Shown in pieces: positions 24,473 to 35,681 of a stretch of 64,000 nucleotides of DNA. Each line of letters starts with the position of its first letter. Within the stretch, counting starts at the first letter, position 1. Location: NCBI RefSeq assembly GCF_030272615.1, contig NC_081413.1, forward strand, positions 609,159,209-609,223,208. The letters are read 5' to 3'. The position numbers and the translations under genes were made by a program. The notes beneath the pieces are model-generated. The model saw only the letters and a list, made by a program, of their open reading frames with translations. It had not been told where the DNA came from and searched no databases. The DNA comes from Cryptomeria japonica. Its lineage: Eukaryota > Streptophyta > Pinopsida > Cupressales > Cupressaceae.

Positions 24473-26256
24473 TGTTGTCATTTTATGACACCCTTGGTCC
24501 ATCAGTAAGAACCGATCAGAGATACGATCTATGGACCATTGCTGCCCCAGTTGATCAAGGAGAAAAGTAGAAGAATTATGAAGTGTGAGGTGTTGCCTTG
24601 CCCAGAGGAAGTTCCTCCCTTAGCCTTTTCTTTCTTCCCCGAAACTCCGGAGCTCCGAGGTTCCAAAGTTCCTTCTCTTTGCCTTCTCTTGTTTTTCTTC
24701 TCCAGAACCCCGAGGTTCCGAAGTTCCCTCTTCGTTTTCTTCCCTTCCCCAGAACTTCAGAACCTTGAGGTTCCGAAGTTCCTTCCCTTTGCTGCCTCTC
24801 CTTTCTTTTCCTGGAACTCCACAACCCCGAGGTTCCAAAATTCCTCCCTTTCTTTCCCCCTCCTCTTCTATTCCCCGGAACTCCAGAACCTCGAGGTTCC
24901 GAAGTTCCTTTCTCTTCTTTTTCCCTTCCCCGGAACTCCGGAACCCCGAGGTTCTGAAGTTACTTTCCCTTGCTTTCTTCGGAACTCCGGAACCCCGAGG
25001 TTCCGAAGTTCTCTTCCTTTGCTTCCCTCCTCCTTTCCCGGAACTTTGAAACCTTGAGGTTTCGAAGTTCCGTCCTTAGCCCTTTTTTCAGTTCCCCGGA
25101 ACTTCGAAACCTCGAGGTTCCGAAGTTCCTTGCTGCTCTCCTTTCTCCTTCTCGGAACCCCGGAACCCCGAGGTTCCGAAGTTCTTTCCTTGTCTTCTCC
25201 AATTCGGAAACCCGAGTTTATGAAGTCCTCGGACTTCTTTTCGGCTGGCAACGCTTCCGGATGGCGTGATCAACACTCAAAGCTTTAAATGCTCCGATGA
25301 CTTTTGTGACTTGTGCACCTTCTTTTGTGGAGCTATAGGGGTGCATTTAATGATTTTGGCAGGATTTCCATCAAGAGAGGTACAGGGCCGTGCTTGTTGT
25401 GGTAACTTATGTCATGTCTACATGCTCTGACTTTGGAATGTCAGTCAATCCACCCTTCTCAGGATTGCGTTTTTCAGGGTATGGCTAGGTTGCTTGCATG
25501 TACAGAAAGTCAGGTGCATGCACTTCCCTGCACTCTTAGACTGACATTTCTCTGCATACACAAGGGTCATGATCACTCTTGTAACCAATTTTTTATATAA
25601 AGGCTGTTAAGCCTCATTGTAAAGGGTTCTCTCCCTGCTGGCTTGAGCTATTCTATGCTTTTTCACTTCTCTTGTATTTATCTTGCATTTATGCAATTGT
25701 AAGTTTGGCCATTGGCCTTATAATGAATTGAAATCACCATTCTTGCCTTCCTTCAACTTATGTATGTTGTGTATGTTTCCTTACCTTCATCATAGGTGTA
25801 TGTTTTGTGGCTCTTCTTTCATATATGCTATGTTAATTTATTTTTGAGTGTGACTTGTGGGAAACCTTCTCCCCTCTTGACATTCAACGAATTCTAACCT
25901 CCATGCATGCATTGGGGTCACTCATACAACTGAAGTTTGTGCATCTCCTGGGTATTTCAGTTGATTCTTTGTGTCATTTCGGGTAGGGAAAGAAACAATC
26001 TCTTCTTGGTGCATCACCTCTTTTTATTTTAAGCATTTCTCTCTTCTCTTTTCCTCTGCAAGTTGATAGGATATGCTTAGGAGTAAGTTTTGAAGTGTTG
26101 AGTTGGTTCAACACCTGCACCTAGATTGAGAAGGAAACCAGCCTTCTCTGGAGATTCAACCCCCTTGTGCAAGGTCCCACACTTCGGGGTTGTTTCCATG
26201 TTTCACAAGGTTGCTGAGTTGATAGCTCAGCAAGGGTGCAAGATTTTGTGATAATA
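24473..26256 (+). mobile_element. Solo LTR, 1.78 kb, probably Ty3/gypsy
   Basis: It starts TGTTGTCATTTTATGACACC and ends TTTTGTGATAATA; the last dinucleotide TA is a likely C-to-T change of CA. GATAC flanks it on both sides (24468-24472 and 26257-26261), a perfect 5-bp duplication. The host copia RNase H/RT frame is interrupted exactly here. Inside are a ten-copy palindrome array (24640-25190), a TATATAAAG box near 25596 and the usual promoter-to-polyA layout. No internal domain, primer-binding site or second LTR is present, so it is a solo LTR left by LTR-LTR recombination. Confidence 0.75.
24640..25190. repeat. Ten-copy array of near-perfect 32-bp palindromes
   Basis: Each unit has arms close to GGAACTTCGGAACC and GGTTCCGAAGTTCC around a CCGA/TCGA centre, separated by 20-35 bp of CT-rich spacer. 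Right arms lie near 24658, 24714, 24769, 24830, 24895, 24948, 24999, 25057, 25115 and 25177. The best copies (near 25096 and 25155) are almost perfect palindromes. They sit 400-950 bp upstream of the LTR TATA box, in U3. Because the array is palindromic and stop-poor, long open frames appear on both strands; these are artefacts. Confidence 0.85.
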
Positions 26257-26719
26257 GATACCAAAGCAGCCATTTCACTGTTGCCGAATGCTCTTTGCCT
26301 AGATTTGTTGTGTATCTACTAAAAGCACCAACTGCATGTGAAATATTTGGTCTTGTACATAACATTCTATACATTAAAATTCCTATTGCATTAGCATATG
26401 GTACACAAGACATATAATTCTTTCTTCTTTATTACGAGGAGATAAACTTGAAGAAAGCTTAAAATGGGAAGCTAAAGGGATATTTATTGGTTTCATTTTT
26501 TGCATACAAAATCTTATGAGGATCTTCTCCACATATTTTTTGTTGTCATAACCAAATCTTACCATGTTCCCTGTTTGTGTATTTCTATGCCCAAAATTTG
26601 TTTTGTTGCTCCTAGATCCTTCATATCAAATGTCCTAGCCAATTGAGCCTTTAACTTACTAATTTCAGCCTTGCTTTTTCTTGCTACAAGCATATAATCA
26701 ATATACAACACCAAGATAA

Positions 26720-27781
26720 TATGTTACCTAAAGTTTCCAAGACGAGGACGATAGGGGATGGGGGGAACGTTTTAGGGACATGGATGGGAGGGAGCCATTT
26801 GTTGGGAATGGCTAGGGGACGACTATTAAAAAAGTAGGGAAATTTAAAAAAATAGAAAATTCTAAATATTCATATGATGGTGTTGATAAGGAAATCATCA
26901 TATACATCAAATAACCTTAACACATAATATTAGAGTTAAATTGATATTTTTTTCCTCATAGGAAGTGACAAATAAATTAAGTTTTAACAAAATTTAATAG
27001 CATTTATTGACAATGTGCATATATATTATATAAAAATTACAACAAAATGCCGAAAGGCTGCAAGTTTCAACTACAAAATGACAATTTTTTTTTGAAGTCT
27101 CAAACATAAATCTGCTTTGGTCTTAGGTTACAGATCTATATTTACAGATGACATGATCAGTCAATTCAACCTCCAAAGGAATTTTTATAGCTATGTTGAA
27201 TCAACATACTGCTTATATTGTGTCTCTTATTTCAGAATTTTGAATAGTGATTAAAATTTTAGAAATGATAAAAATATAGATTCACAATAACCTGCAGGTT
27301 TAAAAAAAATCTAGCTCCAATTGTGGCATATTGAAGTTCTTAGTTTAGTAGACTGAAAGTTAAACAGAGCAACACTCTTCCACATGATTTTAAATTAAAT
27401 TTGATCTGATTATATTCAAAACTGTGAGTTTTATTTTTGGAATCATATTATTTATTTCTCTCATCTTAACCATAGATCATATTGTATATTTATTACAAAA
27501 TTCAAACAATTTTTTCCATAAAGAACATTCACCATCCCTTTATTTTTCATTTTTTGTGTTTTTTTTTTTTCAAATTTAGCTTTTTGTTGGTTGGGCCATA
27601 AGGGACAGCTAGCCATCCCCTGCCATTTCCAGTGAATTGCAAAATGCCTCCGGGACACTTCCAAAAAGAAATGATTTTTTGTGGATAATGGAGGATGTTT
27701 CCAACCTGTCCTCACATCCCAAGGATGTTTTTGATTAGGGATGGCCCCATTTTGTCCGAGTTCACATCCCTGGGAACATAG
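26720..27781. mobile_element. Non-autonomous hAT-like element, 1.06 kb
   Basis: An exact 8-bp repeat CAAGATAA flanks it (26712-26719, 27782-27789). Ends are TATGTTACC on the left and inverted CTATGTTCCC on the right. Both arms carry GGGATGG/CCATCCC words. It splits the copia reverse transcriptase between GLFIIL and LVLYIDYML, and the host frame continues on both sides. It encodes nothing recognisable, so it would depend on a transposase supplied in trans. The end sequence shares GTTACC with the autonomous hAT at 16732, but family identity is not established. Confidence 0.75.
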
Positions 27782-30076
27782 CAAGATAATGAATAAACCC
27801 TTTTGAAATTTATTATAGTAAATGGTCATACTCACTTCTTGTAAAGTTTTGGCTCACCATGAAGGAATCAAACTTCTTGTACCATTCATGTGTAACTGCT
27901 TCAAGCCATACAATGAATTCATGAGTTTGCAAAAATTTTTTTTGTTGCGATCTTCAACAAACCCTTCTGGCTGTTCCATATATATCTCTTCATCCAAATT
28001 TCCATGTAAAAATGTTGTTTTAACATCAGCTACTCTAACTCAAGATCAAGTAAGGCAACTAATGCAAATACAATTCGAATAGAAACAAGCTTAACAATTG
28101 ATGAGAAAATTTCATGAAAATCAATACCTTTCTTCGAAGAATATTGTTTTGCTACTAGTATTGCCTTGTACCTTTCAATACTATCATCAACACTCTTCTT
28201 TAGTTTGTAGATCCATTTGCAACCAACAACTTTCCTACCCTTTGGAAGTTCTTCCAAGTCCCATGTTTTGTTCTTCTCCAAGGCATCCATTTCTTCTTTC
28301 ATTGCTATTTTCCATTTAGCATTTTCAGTTTTATCCATTGCATCTTGAATCTTGATAACAACTTGGTTCCCTATCATTAGAAATCAAAGAAATAGATGAA
28401 ACAAAATAATTATACCTTTTAGGTGGATTCCTAACTTCTGTAGATCTCCTTAGAGAGGGTTGTGGTATTTCCACATTTTCTTGCATATTTTTTGCATCTA
28501 CATCTTCATCCTCAGAAGATTCTTCTCGCTCCCTATTCTCTGTAGATGGATGAGTTTCCAACTGAACTTGTTGATATTGTGGTACTTCTTGTATCACATC
28601 ATCTTCTACTATGTCTGATTTTATGAGAGAAGACTCATCAAATACATCTTTGCAAATGATGATTTTGTGGATAGTAGGATCCCACAATCTATATCTCTTA
28701 ACTCCATCACCATATCCAACAAAAATGTATTTCTTGGATTTGGGTTCCAATTTAGAATGTTGATGCTTAGAAATAAGAGAATATGCATCACAATCAAAAT
28801 AATTCAAATTTGAATAATCACAAAAATGACTTGGCTATACCTCTTCAAGAATCTTACAATCTATTGGAATTGATGGTGACTGATTTACCAAAGAGCATGT
28901 TGTATTGACTGATCCTGCCCACAACTCCTCCAACTTGGCATTATCAAGCATGCTCCTTGCTCTCTCTAGAAGAGTCATGTTCGTGTGTTCAACAATGCCA
29001 TTTTGCTTAGGAGTGTAAATTGTGGTTTTATGCCTTTCGATCCTAGCTTCCTTACAATAATTTTTAAATTCCAAATATGTGAACTCACCTCCATTATTTG
29101 TTCTTAAATACTTGATTGATTTGCTAGTACTCTTTCTAACCAAAACTCGAAACTTCTTACTTACACTAAACACATCGGCTTTACTTTTAATAATATAGAC
29201 CCATACCTTTCTAGAGTAATCATCTATAAATGTCACAAAATATGATACTCCTCCAAAAGAAACTATAGGGGATGGTCCCCATACATCTAAATGAATATAG
29301 TCTAGAACACCCTTACTTGTTTGACTACTTGATTTATTTTTGTTTACACTGTTTCTTAAAGACACAATGCTTGCAAAAATTCAATTTTAAAGATTTAAAT
29401 TTGGAAGTAACTTATGATTTACCAATGCCTTTAGCCCATTCTTGCTCATATGACCCAATCATTGATGCCATAAACGAGTAGATTCATTTGCTCCCTTAGA
29501 TACCACAACTGCTTCATATATTTTAGTAATCCCTTCTAGCTTATAAAGGTTTCCAATCTTTGTAGCCTTCATGACTACCAAAATTCCCTTGGACACTTTT
29601 AGTACTCCACCTTGACAAGAATAATTAAAACCACTAGAATCCAAAACTCCCAAGGAAATTAAATTTTTTTAGTATTAGTACATGTCTCACCTTTGTTAAT
29701 GTCTTTGCAACACCATCAAACATTATAATCTTAATGCTCCCAATCCCAATAGTCTTACAAGAAACATTATTTCCCATAAGAACAACACCACCATCAATAG
29801 CTTAATAAGTAGAAAAACATCTCCTATTTGGACACATATGATTAGAAGCATCAGAATCTAATAACCATTCCTTGTGATATTGTTATATATTACAAACAGA
29901 CAATACTTCACTGACCATACTTGAACTTGTCTCAACCAGATTTGCTTCCTTTTTGGAATCATCATTGTTTTCTTTGAATTCTTTCCTTTCCCAACAATCT
30001 TTCTTGAGATGCCCTGAGTTATTTCAATACCAACATTTTCCTTTACCCTTTTTTCCTTTTGAGTTGTATTTGGATG

Positions 30077-30211
30077 TGTTGGTGGTGGAAATAAGCCACA
30101 CCCAGACCGACGATAGATTGGTCCAAGAGGGGCCAGTAGCTCAGTGGTAGAGCACTCTAGCAGTGTATGGAAGGTCCTATGTTCGAGTCCTAGCTGGTCC
30201 ATGTCTCGACA
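30077..30211 (+). repeat. 5' short LTR with embedded tRNA-like sequence
   Basis: 135 bp from TGTTGGTGGTGG to CATGTCTCGACA. Same length and layout as the copy at 35682, with about nine differences. It is directly followed by a primer-binding site. The length is in the range of TRIM elements and far below typical copia LTRs. It contains the tRNA-like segment at 30130-30201. Confidence 0.9.
30130..30201 (+). other. tRNA-like cloverleaf inside the 5' LTR
   Basis: Acceptor GGGCCAG pairs with CTGGTCC (seven pairs, one G-U) with discriminator A. T8-A9, D stem GCTC/GAGC with loop AGTGGTA, and T arm CTATG-TTCGAGT-CCTAG with one mismatch. The anticodon arm is weak (TCTA/TGGA around an 8-nt loop). Box A TAGCTCAGTGG (30137) and box B GTTCGAGTCC (30181) match RNA polymerase III consensus. 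It is probably tRNA-derived, perhaps tRNA-Ala-like from the D arm, and not a functional tRNA. Confidence 0.8.
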
Positions 30212-30224
30212 TGGTATCAGAGCC
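30212..30224 (+). other. Primer-binding site
   Basis: TGGTATCAGAGCC follows the LTR end CA with no gap, and is complementary to the 3' end of initiator tRNA-Met as in most plant copia and TRIM elements. It differs from the site at 35618 by one base, and marks the proposed junction of the two fused elements. Confidence 0.85.
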
Positions 30225-30302
30225 ATAGTTAATCAAACCGGAGGCTATTCAATTTTGTGGAAAATTTAATAACTAGCTTATGCCCAACATCACATTTCTC
30301 TA

Positions 30303-30998
30303 ATGGCAAGTGCTATCAGATTTGAGGATAGACTTGAAGGAGGAGATAACTTCTTAGTGTGGAAATTCAGAATCAAAATGATCCTAAGAAAAAATAAAGT
30401 GGATTCATTTGTTCAAACTGAAAATGCACAACCTGAGAATGAACCTGACAAAGCAGCATGGATAGAGGGAAATGAAAAGGCTATTAAGATAATAGTTGAT
30501 GGGGTGAGAAATAACATAATGCCCATCATAAAGAAACATGAGACGGCCTATAAAATGTTCAAAGCACTTGAAAACACATTTGAGATATCAAATGCAAGTC
30601 GAACTTTGGCCTTAAAACGAGAGATCAATCATATAGCCATGAACAAAGGGGAGTCAGTCAATGCTTACTTCATGTGGATATCAACCCTAAGAGATGAACT
30701 GGCAACCCTTGGATACGAGATCCAAAGCAAAGAGTTAACACTCATTGCTCTAGATGGGTTACCTAGTGTGTGGGACACATTCGGTCAAGGCATCAGTGCA
30801 AGGTCCAAATGTCCAAAGTTTGAAAGATTAAGAGATGACTGTCTCCAAGAGGAATCAAGGTTGAATAAGAAAGGAATAAAACAAAAGAATATAGATGAAG
30901 ATCTGCAAGTCCTAAACACAAACTCTAACAAGAAAAACAAGAAGAAGTAGTTTAGGAAGAGGAAAGGTCGTCAAGGCAAGAACACTTCAAAGAAGGAT
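30303..30998 (+). pseudogene. Copia gag
   Basis: MASAIRFEDRLEGGDNFLVW, then the copia gag helical core (AAWIEGNEKAIKIIVDGV, TLALKREINHIAMNKGESVN, LATLGYEIQSKELTLIALDG) and a Lys-rich C-terminus. One TAG near 30948 interrupts the frame, which continues without a shift into zinc-knuckle and protease sequence, so a single base change separates it from an open gag-pol. The start is 91 bp after the primer-binding site, a normal leader length. Confidence 0.9.
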
Positions 30999-33900
30999 TT
31001 GTCACATATTCAATGTTACAGGTGTGACAAGTTCGGACACTATGTTGCTAAGTGTCTTGAAAGAGCCAAACAACAAGCTACATTTGCCAAGGCAGGAAAA
31101 ACTAAAGGAGAAGATGATTCTGAGAATTATGTACTCTACTCAGCACTGACAAACCAAGCTTCAAACAAGGTTAACTCATGGGTGATCGACAGTGGCTCAT
31201 CCAGACACATTACAGGGTTTAGAGAAGTGCTAGACTCCATGATAGAGGAGAATGATGAGGAAGTGACCATCGGAGATGACTCCACACATCCAGTCAGAGG
31301 AATTGGAACTTGCACCATCAAATTGAAGACAGACATATCATTGCAACTCAAAGGAGTACTATATGTCCCTGACATCAAGAGAAATCTAGTCTCTATATCA
31401 GCACTAGAGGATAATGGATACAAAGTGACCTTCATGGACAATAGAGTGTTGGCTTGGCCAAGGAATTCTTCTATCAAGAAAGCTAAAACCATTGGTCAAA
31501 GACAAGGCTATTTGTATGAGCTGTGCACAGAGCCCAACCTAGCCCTAATCCATGAAGTCATAGATGCTAATGAAGTTTGGCATAGAAGACTAGGCCACCT
31601 TAATTTTAGAGCTTTATCATCAATGGGAAACCTTGTCACAAGTCTACCCAAGTTAAAGCAATATCATTCAGGGGCATGCAAGGGATGTGCCCTAGGTAAA
31701 AATACTAAGGGTGCCTTCCAAAATAGTACTAGGAAAACAAGCAAAGTTTTAGAGTTAGTTCATTCCGATGTATGTGGACCTATGTCCATACCTTCTCTAG
31801 GGGGATTTTTGCATTATGTAATATTTGTTGATGACTACTCTAGGAAAACTTGGATCTACTTTTTGAAGTGTAAAGAATCAGAAGAGATACTCAATAGATT
31901 TTAAAGAATTTAAATCACTAACAGAAAACTACTTAGGAAACAAAATTAAAACTTTAAGAACTGACAATGGGGGGAATACATTTCAGATTTGTTTAAAGAT
32001 TTTTTTAAAAACACTGGGATTAAGAGGGAGCTTACAATACCTTATAACCCTCAACAAAATGGGGTAGCTGAAAGGAAAAATAGGACAATTGTAGAAGTTG
32101 CCAAAGCCATGATTCTTGATCAGAATCTAAATACCAATCTTTGGGTAGAAGCAACAAGCACTGTTGCATATATACAAAATAGATGTGCTCACTCCCACCT
32201 TGAAGACAAAACTCTTGAGGAAGTCTTTACTAAAATAAAGCCAAATATCAGCCACCTTAGGATATTTGGGTGTCCTATCTATATTCATATACCTAAAGAG
32301 AAAAGACTAAAACTAGAGCCTTCTGGAAAAAGGGGAGTACTTGTAGGATATAGTAAAACCTCCAAGGCCTACATAATCTATATATTTGGTCAAAGGAATA
32401 TTGAACTGAGTAGGGATGTAATCTTTGAAGAAGACTTAGCCTTCAAAAGAGCCCAAAGCTCAATAGGACCTGAAGCCTATATCCCTACCCCTAACATAGA
32501 TGAAGATCCTTCTCCTGAGCTTCAGAGGGAGAATCTTAAGGAAACTGAAGGTGAAACTCAAAACCCACCTAGAGTAAATCTCAAGAAAAGACCACTATGG
32601 GCCACCAAAACTGTAGAAGAAGCTTCAGAGGTTTGCTGCTCCTTCAGGAACCTTTAGAGAAAGCAAAAGGCCTAACAAATTCACTAGCTATGTTGCACTT
32701 ATGAATGATCTTTCTAAAACTGAACCCAACAATGTATCAGATGCACTTAAACATCAAGTATGGAAGGATGCTATGTCTGAGGAGTATCAATCCATAATGA
32801 AGAATGATGTTTGGGAGATTGTTCCTAGGCCAACTAGAAAATCTGTTGTTTCTTCTAAATGTCTTTTTAAGATCAAACATGTTGCAGATGACAGTATTGA
32901 AAAACATAAGGCCAAATTTGTAGCTAGAGGGTTCTCTCAAAAGGAAGGAATAGATTATGAAGAGCTGTAGCTAGATATACCTCAGTAAGAGTTGTACTAG
33001 CCATTGTAGTAGCAAAGGGATGGAAAGCACATCAAATGGATGTTAAAACAACATTCCTTAATGGTGAGATCTCAGAAGAAGTATACCTAGAGCAACCTGA
33101 AGGGTTTGAAATTTATGATGCAGAGTCTCATGTGTGTAGACTCAAGAAAGCTTTCTATGGGCTTAAATAGGCTTCTAGGGCCTGGTATGAAAGAATTGAC
33201 ACTTATCTCTCAAAACTAGGCTTCTCTAAGAATGATGCAGATCCTAATCTCTACTACAAGCAAAACAAAGGTGATATGCTAATATTGATTTTATATGTTG
33301 ATGACCTATTAATCACACGAGAAGATCACCTTATAGATCAATGCAAGAAAGATCTATCTAAAGAATTTGATATGAAGGATTTGGGACTCTTTCATTACTT
33401 CCTAGGCTTGGAAGTATGGCAGAATTCTGATAACATTATACTAAACCAAGGCAAGTATACCTTGGACATTTTGAAGAGATTTGGAATGCTAAACTGCAAA
33501 CCCATGGCCTCTCCAATGGAACCGATCTTCATAAACTTGAGGAAGCAGCAGCAGAGTCACAACCCACTGATCCTACTCAATGCAGACAAATGATTGGGTC
33601 CCTGATGTATCTGGTAAGCACAAGACCAGATATCTGTTATGCAGTTAATGCTTTGAGTTAGTTTATGTGTGAGCCAAAGGAGATACACCTAGTTGCAGTA
33701 AAACACATTATGAGATATTTACAAGGCACCTTAAATCTTGGCCTCAAATATGAGAAAGTTGATCTAAATCTACACGGATTCACAGATTCAGATTGGGCTG
33801 GAAGTGTGATTGACAGGAAAAGCACCTCAGGATGTTGCTTCAGTTTAGGTTCAGCCATGATATCTTGGATCAACAGAAAGCAGTCTTCTGTAGCTCGGAG

Positions 33901-34233
33901 TTCCACCGAGGCCGAATACATTGTAGCTTCCATGGGTGCCCGAGAGGCAGTGTGGCTTAGGAAGATGCTTGTGGGATTGTTTGGTGAACCTATGAAACCT
34001 ACCGTTATCCATTGTGACAACCAGAGTTGCATAAAACTTTCAGTAAATCCAGTGTTCCATGATAGATCCAAGCATATTGAGATTCCATACCATTATGTGC
34101 GAGATATGGTAGACAAAAATGTGATCCAATTGGAATATGTTTGTACAGGAGATTAGACAGCAGATATTCTGACCAAACCACTTTCCAGAGTGAAGGTTGA
34201 TCACTTCAGAAAAGGTTTAGGTATGATAGAAAG
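30999..34233 (+). pseudogene. Copia pol (protease, integrase, RT, RNase H)
   Basis: In order: CCHC knuckle CYRCDKFGHYVAKC; protease WVIDSGSSRHITG; pre-integrase VWHRRLGHLNF and CKGCALGK; integrase core (LVHSDVCGPM, FVDDYSRKTWIYF, PQQNGVAERKNRTIVE); reverse transcriptase (VWEIVPRPTRKSV, MDVKTTFLNGEISEEVY, LILYVDDLLITRED); RNase H (GFTDSDWAGSVIDRKSTSG, SSTEAEYIVASMGAREAVWL, KHIEIPYHYVRDMVDK) and the closing DILTKPLSR near 34165. Breaks: paired slips near 31890 and 31975, a frameshift near 32640, more stops near 32970 and 33165, and a slip near 33545. Catalytic motifs are intact, so the element is younger than its minus-strand host. Confidence 0.92.
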
Positions 34234-34553
34234 GTAATTTGCTTTGTAATCTGTACTTGCATATCAATAAGATGTTTAATGTGTAAACTTCTTTGTCATG
34301 TTAGGACTTTTATGGGTTTAACCCCCTGTGTTCATGTCTAAGAGGTGATGATCTCTCAGATAATGAACACTTGTATGTAGACATTATAAGGTGACGATCT
34401 TATGATGTTCAAACCAATTATCATGTTGGATCTCTGGTATGCCATGGATGTGCCATGATTGTGTTGTGGTAAAACATTCGGATAAAATGTTAGTGCACAT
34501 ACCACAACTTGGATAAGTTGAGAATTTAACTATTCTCATGTGTTTATCCTTAA

Positions 34554-34730
34554 GTATTGCGTGTTTAGGCAATACTGATATCACGTGTTTAGGTGATATC
34601 TTGTCATCACAAGGTGACGAATTTCTTGTATCACATGTTTAGGTGATACTCCATGTCACGTGCTTAGGTGATATGGTTTCTTGTATCATATGCTTTGATG
34701 ATACTTCATGTCATATGTTTAGGTGATGTG
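34554..34730 (+). repeat. Six-hairpin array in the copia 3' non-coding region
   Basis: Six hairpins of 7-8 bp stem and 8-nt loop. Stem pairs: 34554-34560/34569-34575 (GTATTGC/GCAATAC), 34577-34584/34593-34600 (GATATCAC/GTGATATC), 34628-34634/34643-34649, 34652-34659/34668-34675, 34683-34689/34698-34704, 34707-34714/34723-34730. Loops are GTGTTTAG, GTGTTTAG, ATGTTTAG, GTGCTTAG, ATGCTTTG and ATGTTTAG. Stem sequence changes between units while pairing is kept, partly by G-U pairs on the sense strand. Related AGGTGATGATCT-type hairpins occur upstream at 34340-34410. Confidence 0.85.
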
Positions 34731-34837
34731 AACCCTTGGAGATTGAGATTATAAACTATGTAAGGAATTCTGGTTATCAAGAGAAATGTGATGCTGGATG
34801 CTTTATTTGATATTTATCTTCCCAAGCTAAGAGGGAG

Positions 34838-35617
34838 TGTTGATGCATAATAGCTTCGGTAAGATAAGACATCTCTAACTATTCCTTTATTTGATATTTA
34901 TAAATGCTCTCCTTAATTCTGTTATAACTTCATTTATGAAACTAATTTATGTACTTACTATCATCTGATAGTACCGATAATGAGTTGGGGTTTTTTGTTC
35001 TAACCCCGATCCATTATCGGGCTATCATTTGATAGTCCAGATTTGCATATGATTATCGAGCTTCATACATAAATGATTATCGGGCTATAACATATTTTGA
35101 TTGCCACCGATTATAATCGGATTAACACATTTAGTTATCGGACTTAACACAATTGTTTATCATCGATTATAATCGGGTTAATGCATTTGTTTATCTGTCA
35201 TAACAAACTTGTTTATTACCAATTACAATCGGTTGCATCATGCATTGCCACCGATTCATTATCGGTTATTAACCATTGGTGATTGCACATTGTTTATATT
35301 ACCAACCAAATGATATCTTACAAATGAAACCGATTAGGATCGGTTAAGAAGAGGCACCGACCAAGGGATATCTTGGTCGATCATGTCCAAAGGACATGAC
35401 CGATCAAGGTATCTCTTGATCGGTCCCCCTTCATTGGTATATATACACTGATGGAACATTGTGGGAGATGCATAGAAATTCATTAATTTTCTCTCTCCAT
35501 TTGCAGCAAAGCAAAATCAGAAATATTATATTGCGAATCAACAAAGAAATAATAATACATCACATTGCATATATATATAACATGTTCTTCAAATTGAAAA
35601 TTGAATATACATTTACA
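34838..35617 (+). repeat. Single 780-bp copia LTR inside the composite
   Basis: It starts TGTTGATGCATAATAG directly after the polypurine tract AAGCTAAGAGGGAG and ends ATATACATTTACA directly before a primer-binding site. TATATATA at 35438-35445 is a likely promoter. No partner LTR exists upstream of the gag gene, where only the 135-bp LTR is found. Confidence 0.85.
34957..35425. promoter_or_regulatory. Palindrome and hairpin cluster upstream of the LTR TATA box
   Basis: In order: ACTATC/GATAGT (34957-34972); a nested hairpin CCGATAATG/CATTATCGG (34974-35020) enclosing GGGGTT/AACCCC; CTATCATTTGATAG (35022-35035); the perfect 14-mer CCGATTATAATCGG (35107-35120); CGATTATAATCG (35164-35175); CGACCAAG/CTTGGTCG (35358-35379); CATGTCC/GGACATG (35382-35398); an 11-bp stem GACCGATCAAG/CTTGATCGGTC (35398-35425). 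All lie in U3 before TATATATA at 35438. Confidence 0.8.
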
Positions 35618-35681
35618 TGATATCAGAGCCAGGTCCAGGCTAGGAACCCCAAGCACATGAGAGGTGTGGCTTAAGGGGGGG
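35618..35681 (+). other. 64-bp internal stub of the miniature element
   Basis: It starts with the primer-binding site TGATATCAGAGCC and ends with a polypurine tract (TTAAGGGGGGG) that abuts the 3' short LTR. Alone with two 135-bp LTRs it would form a complete TRIM of about 334 bp with no coding capacity. Confidence 0.75.

Noticed and set aside
24539-25276. Several long overlapping open frames on both strands
   Set aside because: They arise from the palindromic GGAACC/GGTTCC array, which is stop-poor in every frame. Composition is repetitive and no domain is present.
30130-30201. Genuine cellular tRNA gene
   Set aside because: It lies inside an LTR present in two copies, has a weak anticodon arm with an oversized loop, and lacks U33. 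It is better called tRNA-like.
31136-31492. 118-codon minus-strand open frame
   Set aside because: It is the antisense of the copia protease/pre-integrase region.
34838-35617. Ordinary 3' LTR of an independently nested copia
   Set aside because: There is no matching 5' LTR before the gag gene and no target duplication at its outer edge; a primer-binding site follows directly instead.
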